A stretch of DNA of 22,500 bases from contig JASPKP010000078.1 of NCBI GenBank assembly GCA_030674155.1, positions 37,501 to 60,000 of the forward strand, in the 5' to 3' direction. Below the pieces are notes generated by a model. The model ran no database searches and was not told the DNA's origin. It saw nothing but the letters and a program-made list of their open reading frames with translations. Positions 9,846-19,284 of the stretch are shown piece after piece. Every line of letters begins with the position of its first letter. The first letter of the stretch is position 1. This DNA comes from Stramonita haemastoma (lineage: Eukaryota > Mollusca > Gastropoda > Neogastropoda > Muricidae). The position numbers and the translations under genes are program-made.

Positions 9846-10079
9846 ATGCAGTTTGATTTTCGTATCTTTGTATGTGTCCTAGTTTACTATCCAAAAGTTC
9901 TGTGAAAGGTTGTCAGCGATGGAACTTGTTGATGGGCAGATGTGTCCAAATTCAGGCTTGCGGAGATGCGAACTGTATCAGTCCCCAAAGCTTGTGCAGT
10001 GTCTGCGCAGATAAGACTATCTGTTTTCTTGTCACTATTGCGACGTAGAATTTTGCATGTGTTCTTTTGCCTTTGTATT

Positions 10080-10304
10080 CTAGGTCTGTTGAAAAGTATC
10101 CATCAAGGCAAGGGTTTTGTCGGAACCGTAGGCCATAATTCTCGGACCATGGCTGTTTGAGTTTTCAAGTTTGTTGGGCATATCGACGTGTGCACAATAT
10201 TTACTGTTGCCACTGTCACAAGAAATGACGTTTCTTTCCCAAACAGTGTGGCATGGACTGCTGGAATTTTGGAATTGTGGGTGAGTGGAAGACTGATTCC
10301 TCAC
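10080..10304 (-). pseudogene. Aspartic protease region of pol
   Basis: Cleaves the Gag-Pol precursor. The frame shows a DSG active-site triplet at 10209-10217 (SCDSGNSKY) and, about 28 residues later, RIMAYGSDKTLALMDTF, the expected C-terminal half of this protease type. It lies between the gag zinc knuckle and the RT, as it should. Sequence between this and the RT start at 9845 is disordered by frameshifts. The DSG form replaces the more usual DTG; both are known. Confidence 0.72.
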
Positions 10305-10359
10305 TGGAGCATCAGCTGATCTGTCACAAGTATTCGTTACATTGTTTGATCTTCACAGG

Positions 10360-11152
10360 CTTTTGTTTGGATCTACAAACACGGGAGTAGTGTCCTATCT
10401 TCGAGCAAGCTCTGCACTGCTTTCCCGCAGCTGAACATCGTCGGGGTGTGGGAACGGTCCACCCAGTTACGGCATGTCGTGTTTTGTCTTGGCAGTTCTG
10501 GAACTTCCTCTACCTCGCTGAGAAAATCCACCTCTGCTCTCTGCTGGAAGCCACTCTGTCCTCACGATTGTTTGTGTGTGAGACTGACCTCTCCTCTTCC
10601 CATGCTTACGACCGACAGAATTCTTGACGGGCATTCCACTTTGTGACTGTGAGCCGTTTGTTCAATGTCTGCAGCCCTAGCTTCGGTTAGCTCTTGAGAT
10701 CGTGCTTCCGAAAGTATCTGGTCCAGTGTAAACGAATCCCTAAGCGCTCTTCTCCTCAGTCTAGATGATGTACAAACCATGCAAAATTTGTGTCAGAATT
10801 TCACTGTCTGCATCGTGAAAATCGCAGTTTATTGCTAATGCACGGAGTCGAGTATGGAAATGTCAATTGTCTCACCTGTGTTTTGTGTCACATCTTGAAC
10901 TTCAGACGTTCGTAGCTGGTATTCTTCTTTGGGGTGAAGTTTTTCAGTGAAAGATGTCTTGAGCACGTTGTATTTGTTTGGTTCGTCGTCGATGGTTGCG
11001 CCAATCCCCTTTTTCTCGTCAGAGAAGATTCGTAAATTTCGTAGATTTCGTCGCCTCCGAAAATGAAGGAGTAGGGCTTTTTTTCGTGCGTCTCTTGTAA
11101 TGTCCAAAGCACACACGAGATTTTCGAACTTTTGATAGCCATTTTCCGCCAA
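10360..11152 (-). pseudogene. gag (capsid and nucleocapsid) of the Ty3/gypsy element
   Basis: Structural protein that forms the particle and binds RNA. I chose the start at 11152 (MAENGYQKFENLVCALDITR) because it opens the longest gag-like frame about 100 bp from the primer site. LLLHF near residue 30 and a GGDEIYEIY stretch in the neighbouring frame fit a gypsy capsid. Frame 10562-10780 carries LRDSFTLDQILSEARSQELT, the end of the capsid. At 10375-10416 a nucleocapsid zinc knuckle CRACSKIGHYSRVC (CX2CX4HX4C) is intact. A second knuckle just upstream (about 10420-10480) is only partly readable. At least four frame changes interrupt the gene. Confidence 0.82.
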
Positions 11153-11253
11153 CGTGTGCCAACGTTTTCATTGTCTTGATAGATGTGAAAATGTTCAAAT
11201 TTTGGGCAGACTTGTCGCCATTTGGATGATGTATACTTGAAAAACGAACTTTA

Positions 11254-11264
11254 CCTCGTCGTCA
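11254..11264 (-). promoter_or_regulatory. Primer binding site, tRNA-Ser(GCU)-like
   Basis: Two bases inside the 5' LTR, the minus strand reads TGACGACGAGG. The complement of a tRNA-Ser(GCU) 3' end would be TGGCGACGAGG, so 10 of 11 positions match with one G-to-A change in the CCA-pairing triplet. The tRNA sequence is recalled, not looked up. Confidence 0.7.
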
Positions 11265-11266
11265 GT

Positions 11267-11456
11267 TGTTATGTTTCTCTTGAGAATGACCAGCTAGTGG
11301 CCTAATACATTCAAAATACAAACGTACGGCTTGGCACAATAAACCTGAACAACGTGGCACTTGTCTGGAACCGGAAGTGACCTTTTATTCAAGGGAAATA
11401 ATTCATATTACATATTACAATCTACTTTCAATTTCAGTTAGGCTTTGGACACAACA
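11267..11456 (-). repeat. 5' LTR of the Ty3/gypsy element
   Basis: 190 bp, TGTT...AACA, matching 6063-6252. In element orientation it is the upstream LTR that should hold promoter and polyadenylation signals. I do not see a convincing TATA box. Confidence 0.95.
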
Positions 11457-11477
11457 CTATTATTATTATTATTATTA
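11457..11477. repeat. Target-site duplication (CTAT) and (ATT)n tract
   Basis: CTAT at 11457-11460, matching 6059-6062, followed by (ATT)n. This is the other half of the triplet-repeat tract that lies at 6050-6062. Confidence 0.75.
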
Positions 11478-13130
11478 TGTTCAGTGACAGGGTGGTGGAT
11501 GGGTGCCATATAGTCCACAGTAGACTGCTTCTTTTCTGTCCCTTCTCCTGTGAGTGATACCCACCCTCCCCATCCAGGGACAAGTTGACTTCCATTTGTG
11601 GCCTAGAGGTCTGGAGAAAAAAAAACCACCAAAAATAAGCAAGTTGAGCTTTGTAGACTGCCTCTGTGTTTGAGAAATGAGTTTCCACAACATGCAACTT
11701 AGGTTCTGCCTTTACTTTTGCAAAAGCATGGAGGAACATCTTGTGGCTCATACTGCACTGAGCATTGGCGGGTCCTGATAATGAGGAGGGACGTTCTGTC
11801 TGAGACAGAAAAGTGTCAGGCATTGTGTCCCCAGTAACCTCTTGAATGACAATGCCATGAGTGGAGTGGGTGGTGTTGGCTCCTGATGGAGTTTCTTCGT
11901 TCAGGTCAAAGTTTTCCCAGCAAAAATGGATAACCTTGTTCTCTGTCAAACCACTGTTGAAGGAAGAAGACTTGCGCAGTGAAGTACAGAATTGGCCATA
12001 GCAGTCTCAAGTCGCACAATGGTTTTGTATCCAGCAACATGACCAAACCTATTCAACAGACATGATTTCAGAGCTGCCAGTTACATGTCTGACAGACATT
12101 CCAAGCAAAACATGTTTAGGCATTTTCCCTTCCTTCCTGTCACAGATTAACATATGTCCTGGGCAATTAAGGATGCCAATCTGGTGGTTTTGGGTTGCTC
12201 CATAGAACTACTCTTTCCAGATAGCAGTGTTTTTAGAAAGTCTGTGAAAATATCTGGAAGTTTAACAGCATCAGACTGAAGAAATTCTGCAGAAGGCCAT
12301 GGCATATCAGGTGTTGCCCTGAAAGCATCCATAATGTATCGGCGAAGAACATATGCAGATTCCCAAGACGTCTTTCTTCTGAAGCTGCTGACACAAAAGC
12401 TGTCTCAACTGCCTGACCTGGGAAGTTCATCACAATAAAACAGATCACTGCGGTGGTTCGGAGCCCAGAATTGAATTCTGAAGCCAAAATGTCTCTTTAT
12501 TTTTTTCTTTCAGTTTGTAAGTCTTGTATCCTGGGTTGTAGAAGTCAAGAGAATGTTGTTGCATGTATTCACAGTACTTCTCACCTAGCATGGTCATTCT
12601 CTCCACCTGTGAACCTCTGATTATTGCATTTTCATCACACTCGCATATGTACTCAAATGCCCTCTCCTATACCTGTAGCTGCTCAGTAGTTTTCTGGTCT
12701 GTTGATGTTTCAGCATGCCTGTCTTCACATCTCAGATAGTCTTTTCTACAACCTTCGTGATAGTGAGCTTCACGTACTACAAGATCTGTATCTTGATAAT
12801 GAGTGAAAATGTCATCTTGTTTGTTTTGGCTGCATCCTGTATAGACTGTTCTGCTGTTTTGGTGATACATTTTCCAAGTTTTTCAAAACATGGAACCCCT
12901 TTTGAAACTTTCTTTTTAAATTTCTTCTTGCAAAAATGCAACTGTCTTTTGGAAGCAATGGGCCTGAAGTAAGCGACAGTCCTTTAGGTTTTGATGGTCG
13001 ATGCAACCTCTTCACTACCTGTCTCACGCTTACTTTTCCTGGCAAATTTCACACTTGTAAACTGTGCATAACAGCTTCTGTGATATCCATGGCGTGTAAG
13101 TCAGGTCTCCTGGAATACAATTACAAATCT
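11478..13130 (-). pseudogene. Relic of a multicopy metazoan protein family of unknown function ('NEET-TTH' family)
   Basis: Several minus-strand frames follow one another as one protein. From the right: HGYHRSCYAQFTS (about 13050-13105); CKKKFKKKVSKGVPCF and REAHYHEGCRKDYLRC (12667-12960), a Cys/His pattern that could bind metal; GSQVERM and YKLKEKI (about 12520-12600); MPWPSAEFLQSDAVKLPDIFTDFLKTLL (12147-12332); KMPKHVLLGMSVRHVTGSSE (about 12070-12130). Last come FCWENFDLNEETPSGANTTHSTHG and IVIQEV (about 11840-11920). I recall this motif series from many uncharacterised coral and mollusc predicted proteins, but know no function. Five or more frameshifts break it. The frame ends near the (ATT)n at 11478, so the 3' end is lost or displaced by the LTR insertion. 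Confidence 0.65.
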
Positions 13131-13399
13131 CATTAGTCTATGACATGCCACATCTGAAGAACGTCTCAAGTGAAGAGACTTTTAAATAGTTTTTTTTGTG
13201 CTTTCTTCAGTTAGTGGAGTTACAGTCTTTTCTGTTATTTTGGAAATGAATTATACAAGTTCTCCCACCCCTGGAAGTTTTTCTTTTGCACTTAAATGTA
13301 CTTTTGAAGGTCACTGGATGTTCATCTGCCATGTTGAAATGTTCATTTTCTACAGGAAATGTCCACATGGGGAAGATGAAATACACTTTCAGTGAGAGA
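13131..13399. other. No clear gene; possible 5' extension of the preceding relic
   Basis: Minus-strand frames here are short and lack recognisable motifs. A stretch just right of 13105 could encode upstream residues of the preceding family, but this is not supported by any conserved block. Confidence 0.35.
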
Positions 13400-13672
13400 C
13401 TGCACACTTGCCAGTGACTCCACTCTCTCCAAAAGTCTTTGGATGAGACTGTAAACTGAGGCCCCGTGTGTGAACGTACCAGAAACGTCTTACGCACACG
13501 TTAAATCATGTTCCGCTTTTCGTAAGAGTAGGCCATTGTGTGCGGGTGGGAACAGATGAAAATATTTACACAACTGCATACACACGGGGACTGGATGAAA
13601 AAAGCACATGAGTGCTTATTCCATTATCCTCGATATAAAAAAATAAAATAAAAATAAAATAAATAAATGACC
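13400..13672 (+). repeat. SINE-like repeat, plus-strand copy
   Basis: Carries 'ctctccaaaagtctttggatgagac', 'aactgaggccccgtgtg', 'cgttaaatcatgttccgcttttcgtaagagtaggcca', a 'gggtgggaacagatga' block, 'cacacggggactggatgaaaaaagcac' and an A-rich (AAAATA)n end. The same series is on the minus strand at 21552-21789. The 'ggatgagac..taaac.gaggccccgtgtg' core is one I recall from short retroposons of marine invertebrates. The left limit is uncertain. Confidence 0.7.
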
Positions 13673-13837
13673 TGAAACATGATGGTTTAAAATGGATACT
13701 AAAAGTACTACTCAACAGTTTGCCTTATCCCCAACGTTTGTGGTGGAGGACGCGGAAACTGACAAGAACAACGAAATTATGACCACGCCTTGTTCTATTT
13801 TTAGATGTATGTTATTGTGTGTCACTTGAATGTGCTG

Positions 13838-13858
13838 TGGTGTGTGTGTGGTTTGTGT

Positions 13859-13903
<45 letters not shown>
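13838..13903. repeat. (GT)n microsatellite
   Basis: Pure GT run from about 13859 to 13902, preceded by an imperfect stretch. Confidence 0.97.
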
Positions 13904-13905
<2 letters not shown>

Positions 13906-14212
13906 ACACGTGCACACGCGCGACTGATCTGCATATTAAGTGTAATTTCTTGAGGAAAGAAAAAGAAACTAAAAAAAATCATAGACTCAAAGCGCTGTGG
14001 TTAACACATCCTCTTCGTTAATGATACTTATGGCTGTTGCAGTACTTACTGTGTGTTACAGACATTCTCTGATCAATAATAACATCTTGATCTAGACTTA
14101 TTTGTGCATACTTGTGGAACATACTGATAGTTGGATACATTTCTGGCACCGGACACACAAGGCGTGAGATGAGAAAGTGCCGCTCAACTGACAGTGAGAG
14201 AAACGGAACAGC
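13904..14212. other. No gene seen
   Basis: Mixed sequence with short frames only and no conserved motif. Confidence 0.45.
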
Positions 14213-14275
14213 GCTCGGCTGTGGTTGAGTGGTAAGACAGATTTCAGCTGCGTGCGGTTCGGACAGCCGCGCATT
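14213..14275 (+). other. tRNA-like segment, possible SINE head
   Basis: TGGTTGAGTGG at 14222-14232 matches a polymerase III A box, and GGTTCGGACAG at 14256-14266 resembles a B box, at tRNA-like spacing of about 34 bp. GCTCGGC at about 14213-14219 and GCCGCGC at about 14266-14272 could pair as a seven-base acceptor stem with one mismatch. There is no good anticodon arm, so a tRNA-derived short retroposon head or a tRNA pseudogene is likelier than a working tRNA. Confidence 0.4.
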
Positions 14276-14399
14276 AAAGTCATCACTGTGTTTTGTTTTA
14301 AATAGGTCAGCAAAAAACTGTGCCTATATAATCGGGAAAATTGTACTAGATGCTATTCACAATAAAATTATGAGAAGTTAAGCCAGATTTTGTGCAATA

Positions 14400-14640
14400 A
14401 TCGCAGCGTGAACATCCCTACCCCAAAAACCTAAATATAGGGCGCAAAGAGGGGAAAATGCACTGTTGATACACCTCTCACTCCTGAAATAACCTGTATC
14501 CCAGAGGGTAACATGTCAAATGTTTCTACCAACATCATAAGCTTTCAGAAAAACAAAGTCAAAAATCCCCCCCAGGGGGGGGGAGGTTTCCCTCTCCTAG
14601 ATCATGGTCTGATTTAAACCAGTTTCATGAAAACTTTGGG
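14400..14640 (-). repeat. Poly-C interspersed repeat, copy 2
   Basis: On the minus strand it reads C-run, CTGGGGGGGGATTT, TTTTTCTGAAAG, ATGTTACCCTCTG, ACAGGTTATTTCAGGAG, then CTATATTTAGG..TTGGGGTAGGG. This parallels copy 1 at 5431-5640. The two are diverged, with indels between the landmarks. Confidence 0.6.
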
Positions 14641-15605
14641 GGTCTCTACGAACAATGGTATAGCCTGGTATGGAGATATCATTATCTGAAATATGAGGAT
14701 TTTTAAATGCGTTTCAGAAAAACCAAAGACATGGAAGTTTTTTTTTAAGAATTTGATAGAATTGCAGGTATTTCTGTTATTTTGTTTATCATATGATTAA
14801 TATTTAAGTGTCCTATACAAAAACCGTGTTTTGTTAGCCAAGAACTATTTTCACTACACATGGTATGTGTAAACACTTATACTTATGTACACAATTAAAT
14901 GACTAGCAAATTAAAAACTAAATAAAGCAGGTAGCGTAACAATTACTCAAAAAGGATACCTGAAGGGGGTAGAGGCTAGGGGACAGCACAAAACTAAGAA
15001 ATGAAATTAATGAATTTTCAAAAACACACACACACACACACACACAATCAAAACAAAAACAAACAAACAAACAAACAAAAAACCACTGGCAAAATGCAAA
15101 TAACAAGAAAATTCCAAAAGGGAACCAGAAAATCTGAAACAGACCAGATTACAAAAATGACTCTAATTTAAACAACAGGCAACAGTCCAATTGTATGTGT
15201 ATGTACACATATGCAAGAGAAAAAATAGATATGAAAATGACAATAATATTCCAAATCCAAGTTCAAAAATCACACAGCCCACAGAGTATTGGGAGCCATA
15301 ACAGCCAAACTGCATTATTTATTCAGCAATCCAAAAATCAGACTGCAGCCACCGAGTGTTAGACAACCCCCCCCCCCACACACCACACACACACACACAC
15401 AAAAAAGCCAAACAAACAAACAAAAACTCATCCCCCCAAAAAAAAATGCCAGTCATAACATATACTGTTTATGCTGGATATATGTGTGGAATATGCTGAG
15501 GTATTGGATTGGAAGCCATTGACAGAGGGTTCCAGGCGTAGGGGAGTATGTAATCTCTGAAGGGAGAGCAATAATTTGGAAAATCATTAAACTGTGTTGA
15601 ATTTG
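14641..15605. other. No gene seen; AT-rich with small simple repeats
   Basis: Contains a (CA)n run at 15024-15046, (AAAC)n at about 15052-15080, and a C11 run followed by (CA)n at 15367-15400. From about 15450 to 15605 it may be the 3' untranslated part of the minus-strand frame that ends at 15606. No coding motif is seen on either strand. Confidence 0.5.
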
Positions 15606-16143
15606 TTAACTCTGAATGGGGATGTAAAGGAGGGGAAAAAGAGGAAACATTAGAAAAGGGTCTGGGGATCTGATTCTAGGGTCTCTACGACTTGGAAAAA
15701 AATTAGGACTTTCAAAAGATGAATGAGGAGAGAGAATGGGAGGTACATTGTTTCCTGTCCCTGGATTGAGGGATGGGTAATGATGAAGAGAAGATGGGAG
15801 AGGGCATGGTGCAGGACCAGTGTAAGAATTTTGTCTGTGAATGTTGGACTCAAAGGAGTCCCCACTCTGAAAATTTGAGTATTCTTGATGATGTCTGGGG
15901 TTCGAATTGATTCTCAGTTGGTAGCGAGCATTGTCATTTGATTGCCGTTGACTGCGCCAGTTCTCAAAGGAGTTGTACCCATCAGCTGATGGATGAAAGC
16001 ATTGGGGTTGGCTGTAGTTCCGTGCATTGTTGTCCTGGGAGTAATCCTGGTGGGGCTGTCTTCTATCCCTCAGTTCTTGAGAAGTTTGACTGGTTTTACC
16101 TGTGTTGGTCTCGTTGTTGCTTCTGAGGATGACTTGTCCACTG

Positions 16144-16700
16144 TCATACCACACTGACCATAGATTTTGCGGCCAGTCTAGCAGTACCTCTGTCACTGGG
16201 GTGAGTCAAGTTGAAGTACAGGGCTAAGCGAGGAACACCAGAACTTGTTGTGAATGTACTGTGTTTGTCAATATAAAGGACATTTGAATGATGACATGCA
16301 CCTTTGAGATTTCTGTTGGATGGAAAAATGGAGTTGTTTAGGTTGTGACGACCTCTGGCAGGAATAATTGAGCTCATATTAACTGAAGATTGTGGGAAAG
16401 GCGTTCCTGCACTGTGAGATTAAATCAGTCCACTCTTGCACTGTCACTGCTCCTGACTGGCAGCTATTGATGCCGACCTGAAGTGTAACATATTTTATTT
16501 TTGTGGCTTTGGGAACATGTTGAAGCCAACAGAGAAGATCTGTGACATTCATACCTGGCACACAGATTTTGAATAATTTATTGCTTCGTGGAGCCAGTCT
16601 GTTAGAATCAACGTGTTTTACTATGGAATCTCCGATTAAAAGCATTGTTGCTGAATCTGGAATAATAATCTTTGATAATGTTTCCTGGGGTGAGGGTTTT
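16144..16700 (-). pseudogene. SGNH/GDSL hydrolase-like domain
   Basis: Block I is LLIGDSIVKHV with the nucleophile-type GDS at 16625-16633. Block II region carries a Gly in CVPGMN. Block III is LQVGINSC with the G-x-N triplet at 16466-16474. After a one-base frameshift near 16400 (TTTCCC run), the domain continues through IIPARGRHN to NLTHPSDRGTARLA, with the block V His at 16201-16203. The residue three before that His, normally Asp, is Asn (16210-16212). Such folds hydrolyse esters; with the Asn, activity is doubtful. Confidence 0.75.
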
Positions 16701-17085
16701 GGGAAAAAAATTCTGGACTCTTCAGATTTTTCTTTTGTGGTGGATACTGACTTTGTTTTGGGTGATGGCTTTAAAGAAGAGTTCCGAGTCCGAGTCTGAA
16801 AGCACAGCAAATGAATTAGAAACAGGTAGGTTATATTCTTGATTTGATTCATCAAACCTGAAGTTCTGAAATAGTGACAGTGGATGAATTCTCTATGTTA
16901 ATTTCACTGGAGTTCTTTATCTGCTGAGAACAGTTGTCTGAAAGTTTTGCAGGGGATATAGACTTCTTACAGAGAGAAGTGTTTTGCTCAGACACTGGGG
17001 AATGGCTTTCTTGAGGAGGAGTATGAGATTGGTTCTGTGTTTGTGTTGATGACGTCGCAACACTCTTTTGGGTTATTTTCTTCAT

Positions 17086-17260
17086 GTTTGATTGTAAAAT
17101 CCCAAGCTGGGTTTTGATCGACTGCTTTTCTTTTTCCAGTTGTGCACATTTGTCTTCCAGCTTCGCTATTTTAGAGTTCAGATTTCCTAAGTCAGAGAAG
17201 ATCGAGTTGTATTTATCGAAAGTGTAAGCACGAACTTCATTTTTAATGGCACCTTTAAGT
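17086..17260 (-). other. Coiled-coil segment of the SGNH protein
   Basis: The minus strand reads LGNLNSKIAKLEDKCAQLEK followed by EKQSIKTQLGILQSNM, with Leu/Ile at heptad spacing and charged residues between. It runs directly into the frame that starts at 17085, so the apparent Met there is internal. ORF1 proteins of LINEs commonly use a coiled coil to oligomerise on RNA; that role is inferred here. Confidence 0.75.
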
Positions 17261-18169
17261 CTTCAATAATCGAAATCAGACGTGTTTCGGAATCATTCTG
17301 GGCTGTACTCACAGTTTCAATGGAGTCTTTTATTTCCTAAAAATTCTGTCTGTATGAAAATACTGCTGATGAGGGAGCCCTGTTTTTATGAGTGCTCCGA
17401 CCAGAAGAAAACAGAACTTTCTTCCTTTGCTTACGAGTTCTTTTTCCCACGGGAGTTGTTTCTTTTTCCTTTTTCAATCTTTGGTGGTGAAGAGTTGTTT
17501 TTATCTAACGTTGTCATGGATGGAGTTGGAGGTAGAAGAATCATTTTCTGTCCAGTATTAGTTGCAGTTTCTGTGACCTCAATAGACAGCAATAAGTGGG
17601 GATCAGGGGGAGGTGATGAATTCTGGTCATCAAAGGATGGATGATCGGAAGTTGAACACGGTGGGTTAAGACTGGACACGTCAATAGAGGGGGGCTGCAG
17701 TGTCACAGGCTCTATGAGGTTCTGTATGAAAGTGAGGGGTACTTCTAAGACTGATTCTAGCAACTGTTCTGTGTTTTCATTTTGAAGAAAGACTGTCACA
17801 AAGTTTTTGATTTTTTCACATTCCAGATCTCCCCACATTACACAGTCTCTTCCTTGGCATCGTGTTTGTGAAATACAGAGTGATAGTGATACACTTTGAG
17901 TAGTTGTATGTTATTCGAATCACAGTTTTTGAAAGTTCTATAGGTGGGTATAATGAAACGAATTGTGGAGTGTCTGATAAGGGTGAATCATGTTGATCTA
18001 GATCTGTGACTTGAACATATATAGATTCATCAGTGATTGATTTGTATCGATAGATCAGGGCGTTATGCCAGACAGCAAGTTCTTCTGTAGTACAAAAAAA
18101 TCGTTTCTGAATTTCATCAAGGGTAGGCTTTAGTTTTGTCTCTTTTGTGCTTTTACTGGATTCATCCAT

Positions 18170-18628
18170 AGTTTAAGCACAAAGAGAGCAGAATGGATTC
18201 ACATACTGTTATAGTTCCTTTCTCCTCATGGCATACATGGCTGTTAACAGTTCACAGGCATGTTCATAATTTGATGGCACATGCTGGTTTTTCCATCCTC
18301 ACTTTTTAAATTTTGATGTCGTAGATTCACTTGGCTTCAAATGCTTTGAATGTATTAAATTTCACGTGCTTTTTACCACAGTCTGAATATTTGTGAGCAC
18401 CTATAATATATGGTGGAGAAAATTAAGTTCTTCTTTAATAAGTATTGAAATTTAAATTATTAATCACACACCAATAAAGACAAAAATGTCACAAATAAGG
18501 TTACTTTTGCAATGTGCATACCTTCACACGCAATCTTGCCAACAATCAACGCAGTCCGTCACCTACAACTGACATAAACAGCCAATTTTTGGAGAGAGAC
18601 ACAAAAACACGTCTGCTCTCCATCAAAT

Positions 18629-18631
<3 letters not shown>
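18170..18631. other. No gene seen; upstream flank of the SGNH frame
   Basis: AT-rich sequence 5' of the minus-strand start at 18169. It could hold the promoter or 5' untranslated region, but I see no defined motif. Confidence 0.4.
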
Positions 18632-18698
<67 letters not shown>

Positions 18699-18792
18699 GG
18701 GAGAGAGAGAGACTGAGACTGAGACTGAGACTGAGACCAGGGATTGAGACCAGAGAGAGAAAGATATACAGAGGCACAGACATGACAGAGAC

Positions 18793-18872
<80 letters not shown>

Positions 18873-18946
18873 GGGGGGGGGAGAGAGAGAGAGAGAGGGG
18901 GGGAGGGAGGGAGAGGGGAGAGAGAATGAATGAATAAATGAATGAT
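18632..18946. repeat. (GA)n arrays with 'gactgagaccag' interlude and (TGAA)n end
   Basis: Two long GA runs flank a 70-bp interlude (about 18712-18792) containing 'gactgagact' repeats and 'gagaccagagagagaaagata'. The same words occur near 1815-1870, 20510, 20920 and 21270. A short TGAA/TAAA tetramer run closes the array. Confidence 0.92.
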
Positions 18947-19110
18947 CTTTTTTTTTCAAGGGTTACAGAGTAAGCATTACATACTTTTTTTCATCCGGCC
19001 CTTGCCCTGATCAGGGAATAAAGCTAAGAAACCTCTCCCTACCCCTACATACCAGCATCACAAACAACAACAGTTCAACCAATATTTTAAAAGAAGAAAA
19101 CGGGATACAT
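18947..19110 (-). repeat. SINE-like repeat, diverged copy
   Basis: Plus-strand order: T-run, 'cagagtaagcattacatac', 'tttttttcatccggccct', 'cagggaataa'. This parallels the tail halves at 2283-2370 and 21590-21640 and lies at the right edge of a GA array, as they do. The rest is too diverged to align by eye. Confidence 0.5.
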
Positions 19111-19153
19111 TCAACAAAACGTGTCACCCTAACTGGATACACTGGTAGTTATT

Positions 19154-19208
19154 AAAAAAAAAAAAAAAGAGTGTGTGTGTGTGTGTGTGCGTGTGTGTGT
19201 GCGCGCGC

Positions 19209-19247
<39 letters not shown>

Positions 19248-19284
19248 TGTGTGTGCGTGTGTGTGTGTGTATGTGTGTGTGTGA
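19154..19284. repeat. Poly-A then (GT)n microsatellite
   Basis: A15 run at about 19154-19168, then GT repeats with a GCGCGCGCGC interruption at about 19200-19210. Confidence 0.97.

Larger units (their letters stand above)
6063..11456 (-). mobile_element. Ty3/gypsy LTR retrotransposon, structurally complete, reading frames broken
   Basis: A 5394-bp element transcribed leftward. It has 190-bp LTRs starting TGTT and ending AACA, a primer binding site next to the right LTR, a polypurine tract next to the left LTR and gag with a zinc knuckle. Pol follows in the order protease, reverse transcriptase, RNase H, integrase, which is the Ty3/gypsy order. No envelope-like frame is visible between integrase and the 3' LTR. 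It is flanked by a CTAT duplication. Domain style, SDD-type RT motif and serine-tRNA type primer site point to the Mag/SURL-like part of the group; that finer placement is inference. LTR similarity of about 96% indicates a fairly recent insertion, yet gag and pol are cut by many frameshifts. Confidence 0.93.
15606..18169 (-). pseudogene. Orphan retroelement ORF1-like protein: N-terminal module, coiled coil, SGNH hydrolase, disordered tail
   Basis: A run of overlapping minus-strand frames reads as one protein of roughly 850 codons. N-terminus (17431-18169): start MDESSKSTKETKLKP, then ITITLYFTNT and, after a frameshift at about 17850, CQGRDCVMWGDLECEKIKNF. It then passes through a Pro/Ser-rich linker and a basic stretch. 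A coiled coil follows (about 17086-17260), with an SGNH/GDSL-esterase-like domain near 16144-16640 and a Pro/Asn/Gln/Ser-rich tail to 15606. Breaks: frame changes near 17850, 17450, 17250, 16850, 16400 and 16170, and a TAG near 17335. Esterase domains occur in ORF1 of CR1-type LINEs and in some tyrosine-recombinase retroelements. No RT lies downstream here, so this is an orphan copy or a host-adopted gene. Confidence 0.65.

Noticed and set aside
10305..10374. Programmed gag-pol frameshift site
   Set aside because: So many accidental-looking frameshifts occur in the element that a programmed one cannot be told apart.
13198..13497. Overlapping plus and minus frames of 65-96 residues
   Set aside because: No recognisable motif, and the right part overlaps the SINE-like repeat.
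16390..16412. Slippery-site recoding at the TTTCCC run inside the SGNH domain
   Set aside because: The run does not match a standard slippery heptamer, and the other breaks in this frame look like ordinary indels.
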